Shown: positions 1-7,783, counted from the first letter of the stretch. The stretch is DNA of 39,695 bases from Treponema sp. (GCA_031278095.1 JAITLC010000115.1:1-39695); one strand, 5' to 3'. Notes: generated from the sequence alone by a model not told the origin. Program-made: numbers and translations.

Positions 1-363
1 GGGTATCCGTATCTTTTGCATGGCGCTGACCAGGTCGCCGACTTTGGTTGTGGCGATCATCCCGCCCGCAAAGAACAGCGTGGGCGCGATTTTGCGGAAA
101 CAGACCATGATCATGGACACGACCGCCGACAGGGGGTTGTTCGGAAACAGGGCGCAGAGATACAGAATACCGAGCATTCCCGCGTATATCAAAACTGCCT
201 TCACGCAAGCCCCCGGGGATCCCATTGCCAGAACCGCCAGCGCCACCAGTCCGACGCCCACCGTTTCAGTGAGCAGATCGGGGGAGGTAAGGATGAATAT
301 GTTGACCAAAACCAAAATCAGCAGTTTGGCGCGGGGATCCAGCAGTTTGTTGCGCTCGCGCAT
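1..363 (-). CDS. ecfT: Energy-coupling factor transporter transmembrane protein EcfT, N-terminal part (runs off window)
   Basis: Reading the minus strand from an ATG at 363, 121 codons stay open to the window edge. The protein begins MRERNKLLDPRAKLLILVL, the typical EcfT/CbiQ opening (L-D-P-R-x-K-L), and continues with hydrophobic membrane segments around residues 13-30, 33-50 and 53-75. The last visible residues, TTKVGDLVSAMQKIRIP, match the conserved region that precedes the cytoplasmic coupling helices. EcfT is the membrane subunit that links an S-component to the EcfA ATPases in vitamin or metal import. A strong GGAGG site lies at 368-372. The gene follows a damaged S-component gene on the same strand. 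The C-terminal half is outside the window. Confidence 0.82.
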   Translation of the reverse strand, partial: MRERNKLLDPRAKLLILVLVNIFILTSPDLLTETVGVGLVALAVLAMGSPGACVKAVLIYAGMLGILYLCALFPNNPLSAVVSMIMVCFRKIAPTLFFAGGMIATTKVGDLVSAMQKIRIP

Positions 364-577
364 AAAACCTCCAAATCGTGACGGCGCCAAACCTCTGAAC
401 CTTCAGCCGCAGGTAAAGGTATATCACGCCGCCTACCAGAGCATCGAAGCAGACGATAAACGCCGTCATCAGCGGGATAGCCGAGAACGCCATGGCGAAA
501 ACCAGAATCATCAGAAAGAACAGCGCGGTAAATATGCCGGTGGTGATGAGGTCTTTTGCTTTAAGTTTGTTGTTCAT
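266..577 (-). pseudogene. Truncated Trep_Strep/MptD-type ECF transporter S-component
   Basis: The first 68 or so residues (MNNKLKAKDLITTGIFTALF, then membrane segments, ending KVQRFGAVTI) resemble MptD-family putative S-components (Trep_Strep family), which are normally near 190 residues. Right after GAVTI the frame enters the Shine-Dalgarno site of ecfT (GGAGGTTTT before ATG 363) and then reads ecfT out of frame until a stop at 266. The simplest reading is a deletion of about 120 codons that removed most of the membrane domain but spared the ecfT ribosome site. A GGAGGG site lies just upstream of the start, so the stub may still be translated, but it is unlikely to bind substrate. Family recognition is from memory of the N-terminal pattern. 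Confidence 0.6.
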
Positions 578-698
578 AATTCCCTCCGGTTATAAGCGAA
601 CCGAAAACAAGCGGCTTTTTCATCGTCACGAATTCCCAAAGCCGCGCCGGCCCCGTTTTTGGGGGCTTTGTGTTTTGCTCCATTAATGTTATCTCCAT
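561..698 (-). pseudogene. Remnant of an ABC transporter permease/ATPase N-terminus
   Basis: A 45-codon frame starts at ATG 698 behind AGGAG (704-710 region). Its middle, KPPKTGPARLWEFVTMKKPL, resembles the cytoplasmic N-terminus of the half-size ABC exporters often encoded just upstream of MptD-type S-components. After residues KKPLVFGSLI the frame runs into the ribosome-binding site of the S-component gene and stops at 561, overlapping that gene by 17 bases. The pattern mirrors the next gene: an N-terminal stub joined directly to the next Shine-Dalgarno site. It could also be a chance small ORF; the family call is tentative. Confidence 0.35.
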
Positions 699-741
699 AT
701 TCCCACTCCTTATTCGTTCACCATTACCGTTTCCCATTACC

Positions 742-769
742 TCGACAAACCGCCTCAAGGGTGTATACT
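742..769 (+). promoter_or_regulatory. Sigma-70-type promoter for the HicB-like gene
   Basis: TCGACA (742-747) and TATACT (764-769) are separated by 16 bases. The -10 box ends six bases before the ATG at 776 and there is no Shine-Dalgarno site, which predicts a leaderless or nearly leaderless transcript. Confidence 0.5.
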
Positions 770-775
770 TACCGT

Positions 776-1012
776 ATGGAAATGCGATTGACCTATACGT
801 ATTGGGAAGACGGACCTTACTTCGTTGGCTGCCTGAACGAGTACTCCGATGATTCCACCCAAGGTCTGACCCTGGCTGAACTGGAAGAAGCCCTCAAAGA
901 GGTTTATGAAATACGGCAAGAAGAACGTCTCCGTCTTTCCCCAATTCGGCATACCGGCGTTTTGACCCCGGACATCTCCGATTCTACCCGGCGTATTCAA
1001 GCGCTTTTTTGA
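776..1012 (+). CDS. HicB-like antitoxin (orphan)
   Basis: A 78-residue protein starting MEMRLTYTYWEDGPYFVGCL. The pattern Y-W-E-D-x-x-Y-F-V-G-x-L followed by T-Q-G-x-T-L-x-E-L-E-E-A-L matches the partial RNase H-like fold of HicB proteins, which neutralise the mRNA interferase HicA. There is no helix-turn-helix or ribbon-helix-helix tail long enough to be obvious, and the last 20 residues are not conserved in style. No HicA-like frame is visible on either side: 1013-1118 holds nothing coding. It may be a solitary antitoxin or the survivor of a lost pair. The start at 776 is chosen because family members begin with this segment and a -10 box lies six bases upstream. Confidence 0.65.
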   Translation: MEMRLTYTYWEDGPYFVGCLNEYSDDSTQGLTLAELEEALKEVYEIRQEERLRLSPIRHTGVLTPDISDSTRRIQALF

Positions 1013-1118
1013 ACAAGTTCGTATCCTCCGTTAAATGCCTGTATACTCGATAATGCACTGATACCCGTATAAATGTTTGACTAAACTAACATTAGGCTAC
1101 TTAAATGAAGTCCGAGTG

Positions 1119-1787
1119 TCAAGAGGACATATAAAATTTTGGCCGTTTGAGGAAAAGGCCGTGACCCGCACCGCGCCTGCGGGACTCGGCGGAACGTTTG
1201 GGTGAAGGGAGCCAGGAGAGTTCTCCGATCTCCCAGTGGAAGGAGAATTCGCCTTCCAGGGGATCGATGCTCATGTTTGCCAGGGCTGCGGCGCGAAAAT
1301 GCAGGGATGGGAGGCCGGGGAAGGAGCTGTCCGAAAAGTAACCGGTTTCCCCGGTAGTCCGGAGACCTTCCCTTCCGGCGAGACCGCAGCCGAGGACGAA
1401 ACGGGGAACAATACGGAGTATCTTCCCGGCTCCCGGATTCATGCTCAGGGCATCCTTCATTTTTTCCGGGCTGTCCGGAGAGGGGTCTACAGTCAGCGCC
1501 GGGCCGAAGACGCTGAGCCCTTCCGCCAGATTGATAACTTCCACAGGGCCGGTGTGAAATTTGTCCCCGTCGGAGACAAGTTCCCGGAACCGCCGCGCCG
1601 CTTCTTTTCGTTCATCCCTGCTGAAGGGCCGGGAGAGGATCGCCAGGGGGCACACATGGGGGAAAGACCATGCTCCCTCAAAGCCTGATGCAAAGAGTTT
1701 TGCGCTCCAGGCCTCAAGTTCCCGTCTTTTGTCCCTGTGGGGAAGAAGGACGAGGAGGCGGAGGTATCGTTTTTCCGGAGTTTTCAA
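1119..1787 (-). CDS. Hypothetical protein, possibly a degenerate 2H phosphoesterase (2'-5' RNA ligase-like)
   Basis: A 222-residue soluble protein. It starts at TTG 1787, supported by AGGAGG placed six bases upstream, which makes this start more convincing than any internal ATG. An early strand (LRLLVLLP) is followed by SFPHVCPLAIL. A late segment, LHFRAAALANM then WEIGELSWLPS, resembles the second histidine strand and the closing strands of 2H phosphoesterases. The expected H-x-T/S motifs are replaced by H-V-C and H-F-R, so catalysis is doubtful. The basic, arginine-rich tail could contact nucleic acid. It stands alone on its strand, divergent from the next gene. The fold assignment is an inference from pattern only. 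Confidence 0.5.
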   Translation of the reverse strand: MKTPEKRYLRLLVLLPHRDKRRELEAWSAKLFASGFEGAWSFPHVCPLAILSRPFSRDERKEAARRFRELVSDGDKFHTGPVEVINLAEGLSVFGPALTVDPSPDSPEKMKDALSMNPGAGKILRIVPRFVLGCGLAGREGLRTTGETGYFSDSSFPGLPSLHFRAAALANMSIDPLEGEFSFHWEIGELSWLPSPKRSAESRRRGAGHGLFLKRPKFYMSS

Positions 1788-1825
1788 AACTGCCCTCCTG
1801 TGTTATGTTTGATAGTAGGAGATTT

Positions 1826-1858
1826 TCTCGAAACTAACCGGGTTTTGGGAATTGCTCG
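1826..1858 (+). repeat. Degenerate copy of the AACCGGGTTTTGGG repeat arm
   Basis: The segment TCGAAACTAACCGGGTTTTG and its flank resemble 13744-13782 (CAAAACCAACCGGGTTTTGG), the third hairpin of a composite repeat. This copy is partial and imperfect and lies in the gap between divergent genes. Confidence 0.35.
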
Positions 1859-1915
1859 TAGTTGTTACCTGTTTTGGTGTTGCTACCATTTTTATCATTT
1901 TAGCAAGGAATCGCA

Positions 1916-2701
1916 ATGAAACAAAAGACGAAGTTATTGACCGGACGTTTGGTTGAGGTTGTATCCAGGTGGCCGGGAGTGGAATGTATTACCCTGAACG
2001 AAGCGGCCCTGCCCGATACGCTGGATCCTTATTTTGCCTTGATTCTTGATGTGTTTTATTCCGGAACCATTCCCGGTTCGGATGAGCGCTGCCATCTCTT
2101 TGGAGAAGATGTGGCTGCCTTTGAAACTTCCAGCGAGGGTGCCAAGGACCGTTTTCTTCTTGGGGATGTACCGGTGCGGCTTGAATACAAATCGACGGAA
2201 AGCATCGAAGAGCGGGTTTCCTTTGCCGATGAAAAGCTTGATTCTCTGTGGCTGATAAAGGATTCGGGAACATACGGATTCTACCGGCTTGAACACGGGG
2301 AGAGCCTCTATTCCCGCAGTGGCTGGATAGACAATATACAGAACCGGCTTTCGCTCTTGAGCGGACGTTTCTGGGAGGGTATGAGGGCGGCCCATCAGTC
2401 CAAGATGGAACATTATCTGGGGGATCTGGGCGCCGCCTGCTATCAGCAGGACAAATTTCACTATCTTATCTCTTCCGCCGGTTTCATAAAGACCGCATGC
2501 CTTACCCTCTTTTGCATTAACCGCCGTTTTGAGCCTTCCCACCGGGCCTACTACAAGCAGGTGCTGGCCCTGCCGACGCTGCCTGAATCTTTCCGGGCTG
2601 AATTTGAAACGTTTTTAAGCCAGGATCCGGTGATGGATATGGAAAGACGCTATTCGGTAGCCCAGTTGATCGCCAGGGGTATTGTGGGCCTGATGGCATA
2701 A
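1916..2701 (+). CDS. Hypothetical protein with nucleotidyltransferase-like features
   Basis: A 261-residue soluble protein with an ATG start at 1916 preceded by a weak AAGGAA site. Near residues 36-46 the stretch DPYFALILDVF places two acidic residues on a strand, and VRLEYK near residue 88 supplies a possible third carboxylate. This spacing recalls minimal nucleotidyltransferase folds with a helical C-terminal half, as in DUF4037-type proteins. The classic G-S-x-A/G motif is absent, so the similarity may be structural only. The C-terminal part is helical and holds aromatic residues and a histidine-rich turn. No signal peptide is present. The following lipoprotein gene begins 35 bases downstream and may be co-transcribed. 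The function is unknown. Confidence 0.55.
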   Translation: MKQKTKLLTGRLVEVVSRWPGVECITLNEAALPDTLDPYFALILDVFYSGTIPGSDERCHLFGEDVAAFETSSEGAKDRFLLGDVPVRLEYKSTESIEERVSFADEKLDSLWLIKDSGTYGFYRLEHGESLYSRSGWIDNIQNRLSLLSGRFWEGMRAAHQSKMEHYLGDLGAACYQQDKFHYLISSAGFIKTACLTLFCINRRFEPSHRAYYKQVLALPTLPESFRAEFETFLSQDPVMDMERRYSVAQLIARGIVGLMA

Positions 2702-2736
2702 AGCCGATAGTCCGCCGGGCCCGGACAGGAAAATAC

Positions 2737-4422
2737 TTGTTTTATATTGATAAAAAAACAGTAATTCTATTCATTCTCTTGCCCTGTGTGCTTTTTTCCT
2801 GTTCCTACAGGAAACCTGTACAGTTCCGGGTGAAGGGAACCGGCGGGGAACTTTCCGGCCTCAGCAGAGATGCCGTTGCGGGGCGTATGGATCTGTCCTG
2901 TTCCGGAGCCTTGCGGTATTCCTTTTCCCTGCCCGTTGAGTTTCCAGGGGAGGAGGTTTCGGCTGCTTTTTCGTACCGCATTTCAGGAGATCCACAGAAA
3001 CAAGCTTCTGTGCCCGGAGACTTTCAGGATGCATACAGGCTTGTTCTCCGTTTTGAAGGGGGTGCATGGGAATTACCCTGGAGCTTCCCGTTTCCGGGCC
3101 CTGAAACCGCAGGATTTCTGCGTTATGTCATTCCTGTAGAGAGGAACATTGACGGTTTCAGCATAAGTCTTGAAATGCGGAACGGGGATCAGAGCAGGGA
3201 GAAGACGGGCCTTGAAAAAGAGACTTTTTTTCTGGAACTGGAATTGCTGAAATTTACGGAAAGGTGGTTCGGCCTTGATGTCCAAAACAGTGTTCCTGCG
3301 TTAAGTCCCTTTGTTGCCCCGGACGGGGAAGGAAATTTTACGATGGATGTTCCCTCCCGCTGGCGCAGTCCCGGAGGCATGGACTTTTATGCGGCTGTCC
3401 GGGAAGGGGGAATTACGCTTGAGGCCGGGGCCTTGAGTTTTGAGACTGATACAGAAACACTGTCGATCCCCGCCGGAATGCTGCAGGACGGCCTGTTCCC
3501 CCTCAGCCTCCACGGGGAAGTCCGTGTCCTTGCCGCAAGTCCTCCCCGGAAAAATCCCTTTCCGGAGCCTCTCCGCGCCGATCCGGGTATAATTCTTCAG
3601 TATCCTGAAAGGTCCTGGCGGGATACACGCTACGAAGTTTTCCGCTGGGAAGATTTTCCTTCGATACTGATTTTTGATTTTGCAAACCTGGAACTGCAGG
3701 ATCTCTTCCTCAAGCGGCTTGCCTTCTTTGTGGAAAAGGAGGGTTTCCGGGGCCGTCTTGCCGCCGATGGGGTGATCCGGAATCTTCACGGCTGGAACGC
3801 CCACGATTACCGGGCTGAGGATCTGGCCCGCTTCTTTGAGGCTGCCCGTTCTTTGTCCTTTCCCCTGAACAGGGAAGAGAGGGAACTTGAATCCCTGCTC
3901 CTCTCCCAGGGAATTATCCGGCGGGAAGACGGTAGTATCACTGCGGGAGAGGGGGCGATCATTTCACTTTCAAGAGAATCTCCGGATTACCTGCGTTTCA
4001 TGTTCATGGCCCACGAGGCCTTTCACGGAATCTTTTTTATTGATGAGGATTTCCGTGATTTCAGCCGCCGCCGCTGGGAAAACCTTGGGGATGTTCCCCG
4101 CCGTTTTATACGTTCCTACTTTGAGTACCAGGCATATGATGTACGGGATACATATCTTCTGATAAACGAATTCATGGCCCATGTTCTGCAGCAGCCTTCC
4201 TACCAGGCCCGTAAATATTTTGGTGAAACTCTCGCTTCCAGAATAGACGCTTCACCCTGGCGGAGGGCGGTACTTCCCGAAAAGGATGAGGAGAACAATG
4301 CCTGGCCTGAAATCGGGGAGGCGTTTGAAAGGGAAGCCGAAGCCTTTTCGGCCTATGTGCGCAGACGCTGGGGACTTTCGGCAGGATTTGTGCGGAGGGT
4401 ACGGATTAAAGCCCTATTTTGA
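2737..4422 (+). CDS. Putative zinc metalloprotease lipoprotein (HEAFH)
   Basis: A 561-residue protein starting at TTG 2737 with AGGAAAA upstream. The N-terminus is basic, then hydrophobic, and ends in the lipobox LFSC with the lipid-accepting cysteine at residue 22, so it should be anchored in a membrane and face the periplasm or outside. Residues 30-380 look like beta-rich domains without a recognisable family. Residues 426-430 read HEAFH, a gluzincin-type zinc site, and 477-482 read NEFMAH, where E478 is a plausible third zinc ligand. Together they suggest a lipid-anchored peptidase or a cell-envelope hydrolase. The 3' end overlaps the convergent hydrolase gene by 17 bases. The substrate is unknown. 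Confidence 0.68.
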   Translation: MFYIDKKTVILFILLPCVLFSCSYRKPVQFRVKGTGGELSGLSRDAVAGRMDLSCSGALRYSFSLPVEFPGEEVSAAFSYRISGDPQKQASVPGDFQDAYRLVLRFEGGAWELPWSFPFPGPETAGFLRYVIPVERNIDGFSISLEMRNGDQSREKTGLEKETFFLELELLKFTERWFGLDVQNSVPALSPFVAPDGEGNFTMDVPSRWRSPGGMDFYAAVREGGITLEAGALSFETDTETLSIPAGMLQDGLFPLSLHGEVRVLAASPPRKNPFPEPLRADPGIILQYPERSWRDTRYEVFRWEDFPSILIFDFANLELQDLFLKRLAFFVEKEGFRGRLAADGVIRNLHGWNAHDYRAEDLARFFEAARSLSFPLNREERELESLLLSQGIIRREDGSITAGEGAIISLSRESPDYLRFMFMAHEAFHGIFFIDEDFRDFSRRRWENLGDVPRRFIRSYFEYQAYDVRDTYLLINEFMAHVLQQPSYQARKYFGETLASRIDASPWRRAVLPEKDEENNAWPEIGEAFEREAEAFSAYVRRRWGLSAGFVRRVRIKALF

Positions 4423-5011
4423 ATCCGGAACGATGGCTTCTCTGTAAATCAAAGACGAGGCCGGAATTGTATTGCCGTTCCACTTCCATGGTACTCGGCG
4501 GCCCGTGACCGGGAAATATCTGATAGTCTCCGGGGAGAGAGAGGATCTTGTTCCGCAGGGCTGTTGTCTGGATCGTCTTGCCATAGGCGCTGGCGGTGCT
4601 TCCTACAAGTCCCGCGCTCAGGGCATCCCCGGTAAAGAGAAAATAGTTCAGCTTGAATATTGCCGAATCGGATGAATGGCCGGGTACGGAGATGACAGAG
4701 ATACTGAAAGATCCGATGCTGAGAGTATCTCCGTCCTTGATAATGTTGGCTCTGCTTTTTTGAATCATGTGATTAACCGCGTAAATTTCAGGATCGTAGA
4801 TACGCCTGAGTGTACGCAGTCCATGGATATGGTTCAGGTGGTTGTGAGTGACAAGGACTGCCCTGGGTATGTAGTTATTGTTTTCGATAAATTCAAGCAT
4901 CGGTTCATCCATGGCTCCCGGATCGATAATTACCGCTTCGTTCCCCGTATCGGGCCCGAGAATGTAACAGTTGCTGAAACCGTAGGTGCAGTAATGGAAA
5001 AAGAGTTTCAT
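4406..5011 (-). CDS. Metallo-beta-lactamase-fold hydrolase
   Basis: A 201-residue protein of the glyoxalase-II-like MBL fold. The motif order is intact: THNHLNH (H56, H58, H61), PGH (H112), TGD (D129) and PGH (H169). The usual aspartate of H-x-H-x-D-H is asparagine here (N60), which removes one ligand of the second metal site. The enzyme may therefore work with one metal or have altered activity. It lacks the C-terminal substrate domain of true glyoxalase II, as do many short MBL proteins. Its ATG overlaps the stop of the upstream pentapeptide gene (ATGA at 5008-5011), so the two are translationally coupled. Substrate not predictable. Confidence 0.85.
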   Translation of the reverse strand: MKLFFHYCTYGFSNCYILGPDTGNEAVIIDPGAMDEPMLEFIENNNYIPRAVLVTHNHLNHIHGLRTLRRIYDPEIYAVNHMIQKSRANIIKDGDTLSIGSFSISVISVPGHSSDSAIFKLNYFLFTGDALSAGLVGSTASAYGKTIQTTALRNKILSLPGDYQIFPGHGPPSTMEVERQYNSGLVFDLQRSHRSGFKIGL

Positions 5012-5595
5012 TCTTCTATTTCCATGACTGATTCCGCAAGGTTGGAAGATCTAAAGGAAACATCTTCTTTTGTGGTTTGTATGAAGTATGTTTTTTTTAG
5101 ATTGCAGTCGATAAAGGTGGTGTTGCCGATCTTTGATTGGATAAAACGGCTGTTGTAGAGATTGGATACATTGAAGCAGCAATCTGAGATAACCGCTCCG
5201 CCGTAATTGACATGAACCAGTTCGGAACCTTCAAAGTTGCAGTTCCGCAGATCCGCCCCTCCAAAAGAGGCAAACTGTATATCCGACTTGGAAAAATCAC
5301 AGCCCTCAAAACTTGCAAAATCAAAAAAAGTCATTCTGAAAAGGGAACCGGAAAAATTACAGTTTCTGAATACGGTCTTTGAGAAATTACAGCAGTAATA
5401 GTGACGTTGTGAAAAGTCCTCTTTTTCAAAATAGAGTTCCGTGGCGCTGAGATCCTTGACTGTCCTGAGAGAACCTATCTCCCTGATAATCCTGCCCGCT
5501 TCTTCCCGGGAATCGGCGGCATGAACAGCGCAGATACTTGACCCGGAAATCGCCGCTCTCCCGCATCCTGCAGCACAGGGAATAAAATCAAACAT
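5008..5595 (-). CDS. Pentapeptide-repeat protein with Cys-rich N-terminus
   Basis: A 195-residue protein. From about residue 68 to 185 it shows consecutive five-residue repeats centred on F or L (for example CNFSK, CNFSG, ADLRN, CNFEG), expected to form a right-handed quadrilateral beta helix. The first 25 residues hold C7, C11, C22 and H25, a possible small zinc site. No membrane segment is seen. Pentapeptide proteins include DNA-gyrase mimics and scaffold proteins; nothing here decides between them. It is the first gene of a two-gene unit with the MBL hydrolase. Divergent from the zinc-ribbon gene at 5675, with about 80 bases between starts. Confidence 0.8.
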   Translation of the reverse strand: MFDFIPCAAGCGRAAISGSSICAVHAADSREEAGRIIREIGSLRTVKDLSATELYFEKEDFSQRHYYCCNFSKTVFRNCNFSGSLFRMTFFDFASFEGCDFSKSDIQFASFGGADLRNCNFEGSELVHVNYGGAVISDCCFNVSNLYNSRFIQSKIGNTTFIDCNLKKTYFIQTTKEDVSFRSSNLAESVMEIEE

Positions 5596-5662
5596 GGTAT
5601 GTAATAATACTCCACCCTGTCTCTTCTTTCAAGAGTTATTTCTTTTTTCGTTCAACTTATGG

Positions 5663-5668
5663 TATACT
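5663..5668 (+). promoter_or_regulatory. -10 box for the zinc-ribbon/murI/rsgA/mutS2 cluster
   Basis: TATACT ends six bases before ATG 5675, and no Shine-Dalgarno site lies between. A good -35 box is not evident at 16-18 bases upstream, so the promoter call depends mainly on the -10 box. Confidence 0.4.
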
Positions 5669-5674
5669 AATGTC

Positions 5675-5959
5675 ATGTGTTGGTATTGCGGAGAACCGGT
5701 AACTGAAGCGGAACCCATTGGGCGATCCATGAGATGCGGAAACTGCGGGAAAGATCTCCGCTGTTGCAGGCATTGCCGTTTTTTTGTTGCCGGGGACTGT
5801 ACCGAATCCCAGGGAGAAAACCCTTCCGAAAGAGACAGGGCCAATTTCTGCGACTGGTTTTCCCTTAACTCCATTTTTAGAAAGCCCGGTGAGGGATCAA
5901 AAAAGGAACAGGATGCCGCCCGCTCGGCAAAAGCGGATTTTGACAGCCTTTTCGGGTAG
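5675..5959 (+). CDS. Small cysteine-rich zinc-ribbon protein
   Basis: A 94-residue protein starting MCWYCGEPV. Cysteines fall at 2, 5, 21, 24, 30, 31, 34, 42 and 59, giving C-x2-C pairs (CWYC and CGNC) typical of a zinc ribbon, followed by a second cluster (CCRHC). The C-terminal 30 residues are charged and probably flexible. An earlier in-frame ATG at 5594 would overlap the divergent gene and add a hydrophobic stretch unlike the family, so 5675 is preferred. It begins a plus-strand run with murI only two bases downstream, suggesting co-transcription. Function unknown; protein or nucleic-acid binding is likely. Confidence 0.7.
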   Translation: MCWYCGEPVTEAEPIGRSMRCGNCGKDLRCCRHCRFFVAGDCTESQGENPSERDRANFCDWFSLNSIFRKPGEGSKKEQDAARSAKADFDSLFG

Positions 5960-5961
5960 CA

Positions 5962-6789
5962 ATGGATAGACGACCCATTCTTTTTATCGATTCCGGTATC
6001 GGCGGAATCCCCTATTGCAGCAATTTCCGGGAGCGCAACCCTGCGGAAACTGTTGTGTATCTGGCGGATCACTTTCACTTTCCCTACGGGAAACGGAGCA
6101 GGGAAGAACTTGCGGCGATTCTCGGAGAGCTGCTGGAATCCCTTACCGGGGAGTATGATCCCAAAATTTCCGTCATGGCCTGCAATACCGCTTCGGTTTC
6201 GGCCCTGGCGGAATTGAGGGAACGTTTCCCCTCCCTGCCTTTTGTGGGTACCGTTCCGGCGATCAAACCTGCCGTGGAGGGGAGCCTGAGGCGCGTGGTG
6301 GGAGTGCTGGGAACGGAGCGGACTATTGACGATCCCTACATTGCTGCTCTTGCCGGACGTTACGGCAGTGACTGCAGCATCGTAAAGATCGCCGCTCCGG
6401 AACTGGTTGATTTTGTCGAAAACCGCATTACAGATGCAGGAGCGGAAGAAAAGCGGCAAGCTGTTTCTCCCTTTCTTGAGTGTTTCAGGGAGTCCGGCGT
6501 TGACGCCCTGGTTCTCGGCTGTACGCACTTTCTTTTTCTGCTGGAGGAATTCCGCCGGGAAGCCGGGCCCGGCATGAGGGTCTACGATTCGGTTGAGGGT
6601 ATTACAAAGCGGATAGAATCCCTGCTGGATAAAAATGACGCTGCGCTCCGCGCTCCGGAGAGAAAATCTGCGGAAGGCGTTTTCCTTGTTAGCTGCGGCG
6701 AAACCGGTATAACCGGAGAACGCTGGCAGAATTTTGCGAGCGCCCTGGGCCTGCGATTCTCTGTTTTCAGGATCTTGCATGAGCGTTGA
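5962..6789 (+). CDS. murI: Glutamate racemase
   Basis: A 275-residue protein that interconverts L- and D-glutamate for peptidoglycan synthesis. Hallmarks are FIDSGIGG (D10, S11), ACNTAS with catalytic C74, and GCTHF with catalytic C187 and H189. Length is normal for the family. It starts two bases after the zinc-ribbon gene and its last 11 bases overlap rsgA. No good Shine-Dalgarno site precedes the ATG, so translation may be coupled to the gene before it. Confidence 0.93.
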   Translation: MDRRPILFIDSGIGGIPYCSNFRERNPAETVVYLADHFHFPYGKRSREELAAILGELLESLTGEYDPKISVMACNTASVSALAELRERFPSLPFVGTVPAIKPAVEGSLRRVVGVLGTERTIDDPYIAALAGRYGSDCSIVKIAAPELVDFVENRITDAGAEEKRQAVSPFLECFRESGVDALVLGCTHFLFLLEEFRREAGPGMRVYDSVEGITKRIESLLDKNDAALRAPERKSAEGVFLVSCGETGITGERWQNFASALGLRFSVFRILHER

Positions 6790-7783
6790 AGAAAACATAA
6801 AACGGGGAACCGTTATTTCAGGTTCGTGGAATATCTTTACGGTGAGGCTTGAATCCGGCGGCGAGAGGGAGGGGCCGCAGATACTTGAGTGCAGGATCAA
6901 GGGCAAGGTCTTGAAGGGTGTTGACAGTTTCTATAACCCCCTGGCTCCCGGCGACAGGGTTACTGTGGAACAGGGGCAGATTGTTTCCCTGGAAGAGCGG
7001 AAAAATTGTTTTACCCGTTTTAACCAGAAGGGTTTCAATGCCAAGAAAAGTGCGGCGGGGGGCGGATACGGTACGGCCGAGGCGGCAGGTTCCCAGATCA
7101 TTGCGGCCAATGTGGATCTGGTACTCTGTGTCTCCAGTCCCGTCTTTCCTCCCTTCAGGCCCCGTTTTCTTGATCGTGTGCTGGTCCAGGCCGACCATGC
7201 GGGGATCCCCGCGGCGGTGATCTGTAACAAATGGGATCTCCACGGCAGAGATATTGATATCGAAGAACGGCTTGAAGATTTTGTCCGTATCGGTTTTCCG
7301 GTACTGCGGATGTCGGCGCAAACCGGGAAAGGTATGGAAGAGCTTACGAGGCTTATTGCAGGCCGCTTCGCAGTGCTTGTGGGCCAGTCGGGGGTGGGGA
7401 AGTCGAGCATCATCAATGCATTGCGGCCTGCCCTGCCGGAAACGCAAAGGATACGGACAGGGACGATCAACGAAAAGTATGACCGGGGGAACCACACGAC
7501 GACACAATCCCTGCTGGTGGAACTTCCCGGCGGAGGCGCCGTAGTTGATACTCCCGGCATTCGCCGCTTTGTACCCGATGGTATAAGTCCCGGAGACCTG
7601 ATCATGAACCTCAGGGAATTCGCCCCCCTGGCGGGAACCTGCAGTTTCGGTCTTTCCTGCAGCCATGTGAGTGAACCGGGCTGCAAGATCCTCGAAGCGG
7701 TAAACGCCGGTGCGATTCACGAGGATCGTTACGAAAGTTATCTGCGTATCAGGGAAGAATTATCCGGGATGACAGGTTTTTGA
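6779..7783 (+). CDS. rsgA: Ribosome small-subunit-dependent GTPase RsgA
   Basis: A 334-residue circularly permuted GTPase that acts late in 30S ribosome assembly. An N-terminal OB-fold domain (about 1-85) is followed by the permuted motifs: NKWD (150-153) first, then the P-loop GQSGVGKSS (202-210), the TTQS switch and DTPGIR. The C-terminal zinc site is C288, C294, H296 and C302. The first spacing is C-x5-C where C-x4-C is more usual, a minor variation. The start at 6779, inside the end of murI, gives the expected N-terminus; a longer in-frame start at 6734 would only extend into murI. Confidence 0.94.
   Translation: MSVEENIKRGTVISGSWNIFTVRLESGGEREGPQILECRIKGKVLKGVDSFYNPLAPGDRVTVEQGQIVSLEERKNCFTRFNQKGFNAKKSAAGGGYGTAEAAGSQIIAANVDLVLCVSSPVFPPFRPRFLDRVLVQADHAGIPAAVICNKWDLHGRDIDIEERLEDFVRIGFPVLRMSAQTGKGMEELTRLIAGRFAVLVGQSGVGKSSIINALRPALPETQRIRTGTINEKYDRGNHTTTQSLLVELPGGGAVVDTPGIRRFVPDGISPGDLIMNLREFAPLAGTCSFGLSCSHVSEPGCKILEAVNAGAIHEDRYESYLRIREELSGMTGF

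Noticed and set aside
1236-1688. Long plus-strand frame opposite the 2H-like gene
   Set aside because: It lies inside the minus gene, whose TTG start has a strong Shine-Dalgarno site; the plus frame has no ribosome site and no family resemblance.
5629-6906. 425-codon minus-strand frame
   Set aside because: It runs antisense to the zinc-ribbon protein, murI and the start of rsgA, all with clear motifs; its translation resembles no protein family.
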